NCBI RefSeq assembly: GCF_027579695.1
Contig: NC_083587.1
Span: forward strand, 40,677,732-40,741,731
Source of the DNA: Neoarius graeffei
Lineage: Eukaryota > Chordata > Actinopteri > Siluriformes > Ariidae
Direction: 5' to 3'
DNA length: 64,000 bases
The notes beneath the pieces were generated by a model. That model did not search any database. It saw only the letters and a program-made list of their open reading frames with translations, and was not told where the DNA came from. This document shows positions 1 through 9,633 of the stretch, in pieces (the stretch's first letter is position 1; the number at the start of each line of letters is the position of its first letter). The translations under genes were made by a program, and so were the position numbers.

Positions 1-742
1 GCTTCAAATAGGCGTGAGAAAGCTCCATGGGTGTAGTGTCCTCAGAGGGTTGAACTGGTTTGGAGTTCTCCTTGATCGAGGGTCGGTGGGTCAGTAAATG
101 ATCTAGTTGTATTGTTAGGTCAATGAGGGAGTCCAGCGTTAGTTGCTCATCTCTACACGCCAGTTCACTGAGAATTTCTGGATGAAGACCTTGGTGAAAC
201 ACAGGTTTTAGTGCTGAGTCATTCTGTCTGCTGGCTGCCACTAGTGTTCTAAAGTCCAGGGTATATTCAGCAACTCCTCAGGATCCCTGTGAGATTGTGA
301 GTAGACTTTCAGTGACTTCAATTCCCTTGGGTTCATGGTCAAACACTCTCTTGAACACTTTGAGGAACTGTTCATGCAAAGTCATGTGCTCACCACCATT
401 TTTCCAAATGGTGCTCGCCCATTGTAACGTTTTGTCAGTGAGGAATGACAGAAATTTAGCAATCTTGTGTTCATCAGAGAGATTAGGCATGGTGGATAAG
501 TACATGGAGCACTGATGTAAGAATCCCTTACAAACGAGAGCACTCCTGGCATATTTCTCCAGAATGGGAAGTTGCAAATTAGGACCAGGAGAAGCCTCAG
601 GACATGTTAGGAGGGCCTGCGACATCACAGTTGTGAGCTCAGCCATTCGGGTGTTGAGGTCTACAAGCATCTATTGATGTTTTCCTAGAAGTCATCCTTG
701 AGCGTTTAATGCAGTTTGCTTCATCTCTTCTGCTACATCCAT
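1..742 (-). pseudogene. Ty3/Gypsy (sushi-type) gag relic, runs off window start
   Basis: On the minus strand a gag-like frame starts at an ATG near 742 and stays in one frame to the window edge, broken by three in-frame stops (two before about 670, one TGA at 278-280). It shows the capsid-like features of sushi-class Gypsy gag: a CKGFLHQCSMYL stretch, a TLQWASTIW stretch, and FKRVFDHE before the break. After the stop at 278 the same frame continues with VAEYTLDFRTLVAAS. Gag forms the particle in which these elements reverse transcribe. The stops make this copy inactive; the pol part, if present, lies outside the window. Confidence 0.8.
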
Positions 743-1140
743 GATATGCGAAGTATCCTGTCAGAGTGCAGGCACTTATGGATGTATGTGCAGGGGAGAG
801 AGGGAGCAAACTGGAAATGAAGCCAAATCGCAAGACAAGAAGCATGGTCAGAAAGCAGGCAAGGGTTGGTCGATCAGCAAACAGGGCAATAGAGGCAAGA
901 CAGGTAACGTAAACAAAGAGAGATGGCGAGGTTCAGGAATACTAGAATCAGGAAGAAATTGAAAGGCTTGGTATGGACTGGAGAAACACAGAACGAGACT
1001 TTGTACTGAAGGTGTGTGAGTGAGAGGCTTAAGTAGCGTGGCTGATGAGTCTGTGAATGAATGACCGCTGATTTCAATAAGCCGGTGACAGGGGGCGCTG
1101 TGCTCTCTGGGAGTTGTAGTTCTGAGTGTCCATGTTTGTA
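743..1140 (-). repeat. Probable LTR/leader of the Gypsy gag relic
   Basis: This segment lies directly upstream (minus strand) of the gag frame and has no coding potential of its own. Its sequence around 870-1050 resembles another isolated stretch at about 45885-46215 on the plus strand, as expected for copies of one LTR family. The LTR boundary and primer-binding site could not be fixed. Confidence 0.5.
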
Positions 1141-1309
1141 GTTTGGCTCATGCTGTCGTTCTCAATGGCTTTACTGACAACTAGGCCTATATTATAAATC
1201 TAGCATTTTTAAAAGTGTAAGGTCATCAAGGTTTGGGGTCACAGAAAATTCATAATGCACATTTGGGATCATTGAAAATTTTTAGAACCCCTGGTGTAGC
1301 CAATCCACC

Positions 1310-1853
1310 TAGCCTGGGAAATCCCATGCTGCTTTGCACAATCGTTCCGATCTGAAAAGACAGCATGGAAACTATGGTCTAAAGGCTCGCCTGAGTTAGG
1401 GAGCCAATCAGAGAGTGGGGAGGGGTGGAAAGACGGTGACGCATACTACTCGACAAACGGAAGCTTGTAGTTTATTTGGGACTGTTTACGGGTCACATTT
1501 AACATGGCGGCGAGCGATACGAACCAAACTTTCGATCAAGCTTTAGACACTGTTCTGAATAGTTTAGAGCGAAAGTTTGTTTTAAAACGGCAGTAATTGT
1601 TCGGTGTCATTGTTTTCCTATTTTTGTTTTGCCTTCTCTTTCCTTCTCTTCTTCGTCGCTCTAACTACGTCACCGGGTACAACTGCCATGATTGGCCATG
1701 GGCCATGATTGGCCATACGCCAAATGATAGACATTCGCAACGTCCAATAAACGGCCATTGACAATCGTAAACCACACCTCCCCTACGAGAAATTCAATAG
1801 GCGGATTCCAGACCATATTTCACTTGTGATATGGTCTGGTGTTAACCAGACTA
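1310..1853. mobile_element. Short TIR element with 9-bp target duplication carrying a helicase-like exon
   Basis: The element begins TAGCCTGG and ends CCAGACTA, near-perfect inverted ends, and is flanked by an exact 9-bp direct repeat CAATCCACC (1301-1309 and 1854-1862). It holds a short reading frame starting at 1504 that resembles the start of a RecQ-like helicase. A second element with the same ends and 9-bp duplication is at 16473-17067. No transposase is encoded, so it is non-autonomous. The superfamily is not certain; the duplication length fits Mutator-like or Merlin elements. Confidence 0.75.
1504..1596 (+). pseudogene. N-terminal helicase-like exon fragment
   Basis: A 30-codon frame starts at ATG 1504 and ends at TAA 1594. 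It contains TFDQALDTVLNSLERKFVLK, which aligns by eye with [17 protein letters not shown] in the element at 16473-17067, where the frame goes on to a Walker A motif. It therefore looks like the beginning of the same RecQ-like helicase gene, cut off before motif I. It has no catalytic part and is probably non-functional as protein. Confidence 0.5.
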
Positions 1854-1862
1854 CAATCCACC

Positions 1863-2371
1863 TACTGGCATATTGGATTTTTATTCAGATGCCAAACCCC
1901 ATTAAGTTTTCCCCATGGTGATGGATGACACAGGGAATTAATATAATATACAAACTTGCATATTATTTGGTCAAAGGCAACAGCAACAATTTCTGGAAAC
2001 TGAAAGCAAAATAAAACTAACATTTTTGGATGATAATCAATTTGCCTTGCAATCATTTTTAGCATTTATGTTTTTAAATATAAAAATATTATTTTAAAAA
2101 GTTGTTTCATGATTTTTTGTTGAAAAATGTGTTGCTTGCACTCTTTGAGTGTAAAATTTGAATCACTGGGCCTCGTTTATCAAGCTGGATATAAACTTCA
2201 TACAAAATTCATAAATTTGCTCTACTAGTATTGTATTTGCACAAGAAATTTGGTATTCAAGACAATCCCATTATTTTGGAAAAAAAACATTTGTATCCTA
2301 TTCGAGTATGTGTAAATGTATGCATAAGAAAACTAACTAATGCAAACCTTAGCTTGATTGACTTCAAGTCA
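1863..2371. other. AT-rich non-coding stretch, no feature recognised
   Basis: No open frame of credible length, splice-bounded exon or known repeat was recognised. It lies left of the recognised cd38 exons and could be intron or intergenic. Confidence 0.3.
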
Positions 2372-2700
2372 TAGACATTATATGGCCAAAGGTTTGTGGA
2401 CACTTGATCATAACACTCTTTTTGAGCTTGCTATTCCAGATTTACTCCCCTTTGATATTAAGGGTATAATAACTCTTCTGGTAAGGCTTTCCACTAGATT
2501 TTTGGAATGTGGCTATGAGCACATTCAGCTACAAGAACAGTAGTAAGGTCCTAGATATGGATCACTGATATTGATCAAGGAGGCAAACATCCAGTTCATC
2601 CCAAAACTATTCAGTGGAGTTCACTTGAGTTCTTCCACACCAACCTTGGCAAACCATGTCTTCATGTACCTCATTTTATGCACAGCAGGAGCAATTCTAG
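2372..2700. repeat. Tc1-like terminal fragment
   Basis: Begins TATATGGCCAAAGGTTTGTG, a terminal sequence type of fish Tc1-like elements, and continues in non-coding sequence resembling reversed transposase (for example the TTCTTCCACACCAACCTTGG segment at 2632). The opposite end was not found. Family assignment is from recognition only. Confidence 0.45.
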
Positions 2701-2744
2701 GATCAGACTTTTATGGGGGCTCAGCCCCCAATCAGAATGTCATG

Positions 2745-3125
2745 CATACAGTGCCTTGCAATTAATACATTAATAATAAAACAATAATACTTAATTAATT
2801 ACTTTTAGTAACATGAGTTTTACACCACATTTTTTTTTAAAGAAAATGAATAATGAAATATGCTGCTTGCAAATGTATTCAACCCTTTTCACCTCTGCAA
2901 ATATCAGTTCAATTATAGGTACACATTTCAATATTACTTTCAAAAACAACTTAATGAGTTTGATGGTCTATTGTAGTGTTTAAGAATAATTCAGGATGAA
3001 TAATTACAGATTTCAATATAATACACCTGTTTCAGGGTGGAGCATTTTGTTAGTTAATGAAACCTGAAGCAAAGACTCATGATGACCAGAATTTTCCAAA
3101 GGAACATAAAGATCATTTTGTAGCA
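2745..3125. repeat. Possible decayed Tc1-like end
   Basis: The stretch contains ACAGTGCCTTGCAATTAAT and CTTGCAAATGTATTCAACCC, similar in style to Tc1 ends that read CAGTGTCTTGCAAAAGTATT elsewhere in this window (18270). No transposase frame is preserved. Confidence 0.3.
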
Positions 3126-3237
3126 AAAAAAAAAAAGATATGAGGAGAAATGTGCACAATACTATTTCAGTCTCTTAACCACATGCGGGCAGTCCACCAA
3201 ATCATCAAGCAATTAAAATAGCATCATTCAATACAGA

Positions 3238-3400
3238 CAGTGTTTGGCAGTACTTACACATGTGAATCGTCATTCTCACACATGAATGCCATTAAAACTA
3301 ATAATCGCGCATCCCTCACTGTCCACAATCTGCACCACTGTATGCGTATTGCCCTGACCATGTATACACCTGACTTCACTGCTCTTGCTCAATTGAAAAA
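3238..3400 (+). pseudogene. hAT transposase C-terminal (dimerisation) fragment
   Basis: The translation VFGSTYTCESSFSHMNAIK followed by NNRASLTVHNLHHCMRIAL and the end TPDFTALAQ matches the C-terminal dimerisation region of hAT transposases of the ZBED / GTF2IRD2-like type. Only this part is left; no upstream DDE region or BED finger was seen next to it. Confidence 0.6.
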
Positions 3401-3419
3401 AAAAAGTCATTTCTCTCAT

Positions 3420-3787
3420 TAGATGGCAAATGCTGGCTGATTTTTGAAATGTCTGATACAAGTTCAATAGAATTACTTTGCTTTGATAAAATACTGCACT
3501 GATGTGTTGTCATATAATTCCCCAAAGGAAAACATTGCTTCTTACAACAGTCTTATCTTTGTCTTTCAGAAACAAATCAGCTCTTACATTGAGCTCAATC
3601 TCTTTTTCTCTCTCTTTTTTCTCCTAAAGGGGTTTTAGGAGAAACAAGTCAGAATTCAGTAAGATCTGGCCAATGTCTCATAACGTTACTTCTTAATTTA
3701 AACTCCTAAGAAATAGTCTATTGTAAAAGCCCGATTAAGTCCAATTTAAGTTCAACTTAATATCTTATTTTTTTTTCTAGGAAAAGC

Positions 3788-3790
<3 letters not shown>
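3420..3790. other. Non-coding stretch, no feature recognised
   Basis: AT-rich sequence with short pyrimidine runs near 3600. No coding exon, RNA gene or repeat family identified. Confidence 0.3.

Positions 3791-3838
<48 letters not shown>
3791..3838. repeat. (TG)n microsatellite
   Basis: An uninterrupted run of about 24 TG units directly before a Tc1 insertion. Confidence 0.95.
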
Positions 3839-3840
<2 letters not shown>

Positions 3841-4031
3841 ATATATACAGTAGTGCTTGAAAGTTTGTGAACCTTTAGAATTCTCTATATTTCTGCATAA
3901 ACATGACCTAAAACATCATCAGATTTTCACACAAGTCCTCAAAGTAGAAAAAGAGAACCCAGTTAAACAAATGAGACAAAAATATTAGACTTGGTCATTT
4001 ATTGATTGATGAAAATGATCCAATATTACAT

Positions 4032-4400
4032 ACGGCACGGTGGTGTAGTGGTTAGCATGGTCGCCTCACGGTAAGAAGGTTTTGGGTTCGAACCCAGCGG
4101 CCGGTGAGGGCCTTTCTGTGTGGAGTTGTTCTCCCCATGTCTGTGTGGGTTTCCTCCGGGTGCTCCGGCTTCCTCCACAGTCCAAAGACATGCAGTTAGG
4201 TTAATGTGGGGCGGCCTTGGGCTGAAGTGCCCTTGAGCAAGGTACCTAACCCCTGACTGCTCCCCGGGCGCTCTAGTGTGGCTGCCCACTGCTCTGGGTG
4301 TGTGTGCGCGTGTGTTCACTGCTTCAGATAGGTTAAATGCAGAGGATGAATGTCACTGTGCTTGAAGTGTGCATGTGACAAAGGTTTCTTCTTCTTCTAC
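4032..4400 (+). mobile_element. tRNA-derived SINE with an alternative (LINE-like) tail
   Basis: The head GGCACGGTGGTGTAGTGG is tRNA-like, with an A-box-like GTGTAGTGGTTAGC and a B box GGGTTCGAACCC at about 4084. The body (TCCTCCGGGTGCTCCGGC) is shared with the V-SINE-like copies at 21, 32, 53 and 55 kb. The 3' half differs from them: it reads through GTGCCCTTGAGCAAGGTACC and ends in a CTTCTTCTTC tail. It lies inside Tc1 copy A and is younger than it. Confidence 0.75.
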
Positions 4401-4595
4401 CTGTGAGTGGCAAAAGCATGTGAACCTTTGCTTGCAGTATCTGGTGTGCCCCCCTTGTGCAGCAATAACAGCAACTAAACATTTCTGGTAACTGTTGATC
4501 AGTCCTGCACACTGGCTTGGAGGAATTTTAGCCCATTCCTCCGTACAGAACAACTTCAATTCTAGGATGTTGGTGGGTTTCCTCACATGAACTCC

Positions 4596-4967
4596 TCACT
4601 TCAGGTCTTTCCACAACATTTTGATTGGATTAAGGTCTTGACTTTGACTTGGCCATTCCAAAACATTAACTTTATTCTTCTTTAACCATTCTTTGGTAGA
4701 ATGACTTGTGTGCTTAGGGTCGTTGTCTTGCTGCATGACCCACCTTCTCTTGAGATTCAGTTCATGGACAGATGTCCTGACATTTTCCTTTAGAATTTGC
4801 TGGTATAATTCAAAATTCATTGTTCCATCAATGATGGCAAGCCGTCCTGGCCCAGAAACAGCAAAGCAGGCCCAAACCATGATACTACCACCACCATGTT
4901 TCACAGATGGGATAAGGTTCTTATGCTGGAATGCAGTTTTCCTTTCTCCAAACATAGCACTTCTCAT
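4596..4967 (-). pseudogene. Tc1-like transposase C-terminal half, copy A
   Basis: The minus-strand frame contains [17 protein letters not shown], the second catalytic Asp in QQDNDPKHT and the region SQSQDLNPIKMLWKDLK. In an active DD34E Tc1 transposase the residue after NPI is the catalytic Glu; here it is Lys, so the copy is catalytically dead. The tail of the protein continues in another frame at 4353-4586 ([18 protein letters not shown]). The N-terminal DNA-binding half is largely missing, replaced by a short sequence up to the terminal repeat. Confidence 0.85.
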
Positions 4968-5629
4968 TTAAACCAAAAAGTTCTATTTTGGTTTCATCCG
5001 TCCACAAAACATTTTTCCAATAGCCTTCTGGCTTGTCCATGTGTTCTTTAGCAAACTGCAGATGAGCAGCAATGTTCTCACTCACAACTGATAGTCATCC
5101 CATTGATTGAAAACACCTGACTCTAATTTCACCTTCAAATTAACTGCTAATCCTAGAGGTTCACATACTTTTGCCACTCACAGATATGTAATATTGGATA
5201 ATTTTCCTCAAAAAAATAAATTACCAAGTATAATATTTTTGTCTCATTTGTTTAAATGGGTTCTCATTGTCTACTTTTAGGACTTGTGTGAAAATCTGAT
5301 GATGTTTTAGGTCATGTTTATGCAGAAATATAGACAATTCTAAAGGGTTTGCAAACTTTCAAGCACCACTGTATAACAGAAGAAAGGCCATTGTATGAAC
5401 AGAGGATGGGTTAGTTTGTCTGTGCATATACATAAGCCATATTTAAATGCCTTAGCTGATGGGAGATTTGGTGTTTGTTTATGAGGGAAAGAATATTGAA
5501 ATGCTGATACAATTTTCTTTGAAGGATGAAAGTTGGCTTATACATTGATTACATTTTGCCATAGTATCTTCTTTTAATGCTGTACATGACTACCAAGACA
5601 CTTAAAATAGGCCAAATACAGACAGCAGG

Positions 5630-8600
5630 CCCCTCCTAGAACTGCCACCTTATTGTGGTGGAGGGGTTTGTGTGCTTGAATGATCCTAGGAGCTATGTTG
5701 TCGGGGGCATTATGCCCCTGTCAGGGTTTCCCAAGGCAGACAGGTCCTAGGTGACAGGCCAGACCAAGAGCAGTTCACCAAAACCCTTATGGAGAAACAA
5801 TCGAGGACCGTGACGTCACCCAGTATGGCGCAGCCGGGGCCCCACCCTGGAGCCAGGCCCGGGGTTGGGGCTCGTATGTGAGCACTTGGTGGCTGGGCCT
5901 TTGCCCATGGGGCCCGGCCGGGCTCAGCCCGAAGAGGTGACGTGGGCCTGACCTCCTGTGGGTTCACCACCCACAGAGGTAGCAGTAGGGGACTGGTGCA
6001 GTGTGGATTGGGTGGCAGTCGAAAGCAGGGGCCTCGACGACCTGATCCCCGGACACAGCGGCTAGCTGTTGGGACATGGAATGTCACTTCGCTGGGGGGG
6101 AAAGAGCCTGAGCTTGTGCGGGAGGTTGAGAGGTACTGGCTAGAGATAGTCAGGCTCACCTCCACGCACAGCTTGGGCTCTGGAACCCAGCTCCTCAAGA
6201 GGGGCTGGACTCTCCACTTCTCTGGAGTCGCCCATGGTGAGTGGTGGTGGGCTGGTGTGGGCTTGCTTATAGCTCCACAGCTCAGCCGCCATGTGTTGGA
6301 ATTTACCCCAGTGAACGAGAGGGTCGCCTCTCTGCACCTTCGGATTGGGTAGAGGGCTCTTGCTGTTGTTTGTGCCTATGGGCCGAATAGCAGTATAGAG
6401 TATCCAGCCTTCTTGGAGTCCCTGGGAAAGGTACTGAGGGGTGCTCAGACTGGGGACTCCATTGTGCTACTGGGGGACTTCAATGCTCACGTGGGCGACG
6501 ACAGTGACACCTGGAGGGGCGTGGTTGGGAGGAACGGCCTCCCCGATCTGAACCCGAGTGGTGTTTTGTTATTGGACTTCTGTGTTAGTCATGGTTTGTC
6601 CATAACAAACACCATGTTCGAGCATAGGGGTGTCCATAAGTGTACGTGGCAGCAGGACACCTTAGGTCAGCGGTCGATGATAGACTTTGTTGTCATTTCA
6701 TCTGATCTCTGGTGCTATGTCTAGGACACTCGGGTGAAGGGAGGGGCTGAGCTGTCAACTGATCACCACCTGGTGGTGAGTTGGATCCTCTGGCAGAGGA
6801 GGAAGCTGGACAGACCTGGCAGGCCCAAACATATGGTGAGGGTCTGCTGGGAACGTCTGGCTGAGCACTCTGTTGGGGAGGTCTTTAACTCCCACTTCCG
6901 GGAGAGCTTTTCCCAGCTTCTGAGGGAGGCGGGGGACATTGAGTCTGAGTGGACCATGCTCTCTACCTCCATTGTGGACGCAGCTGTTCGGAGCTGTGGC
7001 CGCAAGGTCTCTGGTGCCTGTCGTGGTGGCAATCCCCGAACCCGGTGGTGGACACCAGAAGTAAGGGATGCCGTCAAGCTGAAAGAGGAGTCCTATCGGG
7101 CCATGTTGACCTCTGGGACTCCTGAGGCAGCTGACGGGTATCGGCAGGCCAGGCGTGCTGCAGCTCGGGCAGTTGCAGAGGCAAAAACTCAGAACTGGGA
7201 GGAGTTCGGGGAGGCCATGGAGAAGGACTATCGGTTGGCCTCGAAGAAATTCTGGCAAACCATCCGGCGCCTCAGGAGGGGGAAGCAGTACTCTGCCAAC
7301 ACTGTTTACAGTGCGGGTGGGGAGCTGTTGACCTCGACTGGGGACATTGTCGGGCGGTGGAAGGAATACTTTGAGGATCTCTTCAATCCCACCATCATGT
7401 CTTCCATTGAGGAGACCGAGGCTGATGACTCAGAGGTGGACTCGTCCATTACCCAAGCTGAAGTCACTGAGGTGGTTTGCAAGCTCCTTGGTGGCAAGGC
7501 ACCGGGGGTGGATGAGATCCGCCCTGAGTATCTCAAGTCTCTGGATGTTGTGGGGCTGTCTTGGTTGACATGCCTCTGCAACATTGCATGGCGGTCAGGG
7601 ACAGTGCCTCTGGAGTGGCAGACTGGGGTGGTGGTCCCTCTTTTTAAGAAAGGGGACTGGAGAGTGTGCTCCAATTATAGGGGAATCACACTTCTCAGCC
7701 TCCCAGGGAAGGTTTACTCCAGGGTACTGGAGAGGAGAATTCAACCAATAGTCGAACCTCAGATCCAGGAGGAACAATGCGGTTTTCGTCCTGGTCGCGG
7801 AACACTGGACCAGCTCTATACCCTTCATAGGGTGCTCGAGGGTTCATGGGAGTTTGCCCAACCAGTCCACATGTGCTTTGTGGATCTGGAGAAGGCATTC
7901 AACTGTGTCCCCCATGGTATTCTGTGGGGGGTGCTTCGGGAGTATGGGGTTCGGGGCTCTTTGCTAAGGGCTGTCCGGTCCCTGTACGAATGGAGCAGGA
8001 GTCTGGTTCGCATTGCTGGCAGTAAGTCAGACCTGTTCCCAGTGCATGTTGGACTCTGACAGGGCTGCCCTTTGTCACCAGTTCTGTTCATAATTTTTAT
8101 GGACAGAATTTCTAGGCGCAGCCAGGGGCCGGAAGGAATCCTGTTTGGGAACCACAGGATTTCATCTCTGCTTTTTGTGGAGGATGATGTCCTGTTAGCT
8201 TCTTCAAACCAGGACCTTCAGCATGCACTGGGGCGGTTTGCAGTCGAGTGTGAAGTGGCTGGGATGAGAATCAGCACCTCCAAGTCCGAGGCCATGGTTC
8301 TCGACCGGAAAAGGGTGGCTTGCCCTCTCCAGGTTGGTGGAGAAGTCCTGCCTCAAGTGGAGGAGTTTAAGTATCTCGGGATCTTGTTCACAAGTGAGGG
8401 AAAGATGGAGCGTGAGATCGACAGGCGGATCGGTGCAGCCTCCGCAGTGATGCGGTCACTTTACCGGTCCGTCGTGGTGAAGAAGGAGCTGAGCCAAAAG
8501 GCGAAGCTCTCAATTTACCGGTCGATCTATGTTCCGACTCTCACCTATGGTCATGAGCTTTGGGTAATGACCGAAAGAACAAGATCGCGGATACAAGCGG

Positions 8601-8983
8601 CCGAAATGAGTTTCCTTCGCAGGGTGGCTGGGCGCTCCCTTAGAGATAGGGTGAGAAGCACAGTCACTCGGGAGGAGCTCGGAGTAGAGCCGCTGCTCCT
8701 CCACATCGAGAGGAATCAGCTGAGGTGGCTCGGGCATCTTTTTCAGATGCCTCCTGGACGCCTCCCTGGGGAGGTGTTCCAGGCATGTCCCCCCGGGAGG
8801 AGGCCCCGGGGAAGACCCAGGACACGCTGGAGGGACTATGTCTCTCGGCTGGCCTGGGAACGCCTCGGTGTTCTTCCCGAGGAGCTGGCCGAGGTGTCTG
8901 GGGAAAGGGAAGTTTGGGCTTCCATGCTTAGACTGCTGCCTCCGCGACCCAGTCCCGGATAAAGCGGAAGAAGACGAGACGAG
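5630..8983 (+). mobile_element. RTE-clade LINE, near full length
   Basis: The insertion is flanked by a 12-bp direct repeat ACAGACAGCAGG (5618-5629 and 8984-8995) and ends in a short GAGAC repeat tail, as expected for target-primed reverse transcription. One long endonuclease-plus-reverse-transcriptase frame fills it. It lies upstream of the first recognised cd38 exon. Clade assignment rests on overall protein organisation and the short tail. Confidence 0.85.
5942..8962 (+). pseudogene. RTE endonuclease/reverse transcriptase, three in-frame stops
   Basis: All segments lie in one frame, interrupted by TAG at 6350, TAG at 6722 and TGA at 8057. The endonuclease part shows TWNV (about 6076), GDFNAHVG (about 6476) and TDHHLV (about 6764). 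The RT part shows VVPLFKKGDWRVCSNYRGIT, ECGFRPGRGT-like QCGFRPGRGT, FVDLEKAFNCV and QGCPLSPVLF. The catalytic box, normally YADD or FADD, reads FVEDD at about 8174, so it would be inactive even without stops. The C terminus has the RW-rich end of the clade. The product would nick target DNA and copy its own RNA in the nucleus; this copy cannot. Confidence 0.85.
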
Positions 8984-8995
8984 ACAGACAGCAGG

Positions 8996-9509
8996 TGTCC
9001 GTGTACAGTGTAGCTCTTTTTTTCCGTTTCCATGTCGCAACATTTTCTTTTCACCTTACTTATCTGACACCTGATTCATCTTATCTGTAATTTGTCTGTA
9101 GATTTTGACCTTTTGCATTTCTGCCTTTACTCTCATTCATTGTGTGACAAAGCCTTCTGTGCACTTGAACTTTTGTGGAGTTTTGTGGGTGGCACTACGT
9201 ACAATGAGCTCTGTCTGGAATGTGCTTTGCATTTAACATGCACATAAGTATGAAGAATATCAGTGTTTCCCAAACTTTTTAAATTCAGAGGAAAATTTCT
9301 GTTTGCCTTCTGAAAATGTATATACACAACTTTACTAAAAGATTGATAAATAAGGCCTAATGTGTGTAATGTTTTTTTACACAATTTCTGCCCATTTCTC
9401 TTGATTAATTAAAAATTTATTTAATTCAAAATTTAAATAAAATTTCAAAATTTGATTTTAAAAGACATTTAAATCTTACTATTCTTTTATTTCCATCACA
9501 TATTTGTAG
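8996..9509. other. Non-coding stretch upstream of a cd38 exon
   Basis: Probable intron sequence. The last about 40 bases (TTACTATTCTTTTATTTCC to TTTGTAG at 9509) form a splice acceptor. No other feature recognised, and no N-terminal cd38 exon was found here. Confidence 0.4.
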
Positions 9510-9633
9510 AACTGGTCATCTTCGTAATCCTTATTGGTTATATGAACACCGGCCCTGGGACAACGCCGAACATAAAACAAATTGTGATTGGACGATGTTA
9601 TGAGTACATTACCTTTGTGAACCCTAGTTATAG
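9510..9633 (+). CDS. cd38: cd38 exon: end of membrane anchor and start of ectodomain
   Basis: Acceptor TTTGTAG ends at 9509 and donor GTGAGT starts at 9634. It encodes [20 protein letters not shown] and then the conserved RCYEY start of the cyclase fold. There is no in-frame ATG upstream before a stop, so this is an internal exon; the exon with the initiator Met was not found. The exon ends with two bases of an Arg codon. Confidence 0.8.

Larger units (their letters stand above)
3848..5371 (-). mobile_element. Tc1-like transposon, copy A (inactive, interrupted by a SINE)
   Basis: Ends are CAGTAGTGCTTGAAAGTTTG and the inverse CTTTCAAGCACCACTG, flanked by TA on both sides. Transposase relics are on the minus strand. 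A tRNA-derived SINE sits inside at 4032-4400. Copies B (10591) and C (55519) belong to the same family, with the same end sequence and the same non-coding subterminal regions. Confidence 0.9.

Noticed and set aside
1310..1853. Helitron, because of the helicase-like exon
   Set aside because: Clear inverted ends and a 9-bp target duplication exclude a Helitron, which has neither; no Rep domain is seen.
3240..3422. Host zinc-finger gene
   Set aside because: The fragment is a hAT dimerisation region with no start or splice structure.
4032..4110. Possible tRNA gene at the SINE heads (also 32 kb, 53 kb)
   Set aside because: A- and B-box-like sequences are present but no cloverleaf could be folded, and the head is always followed by the same SINE body.
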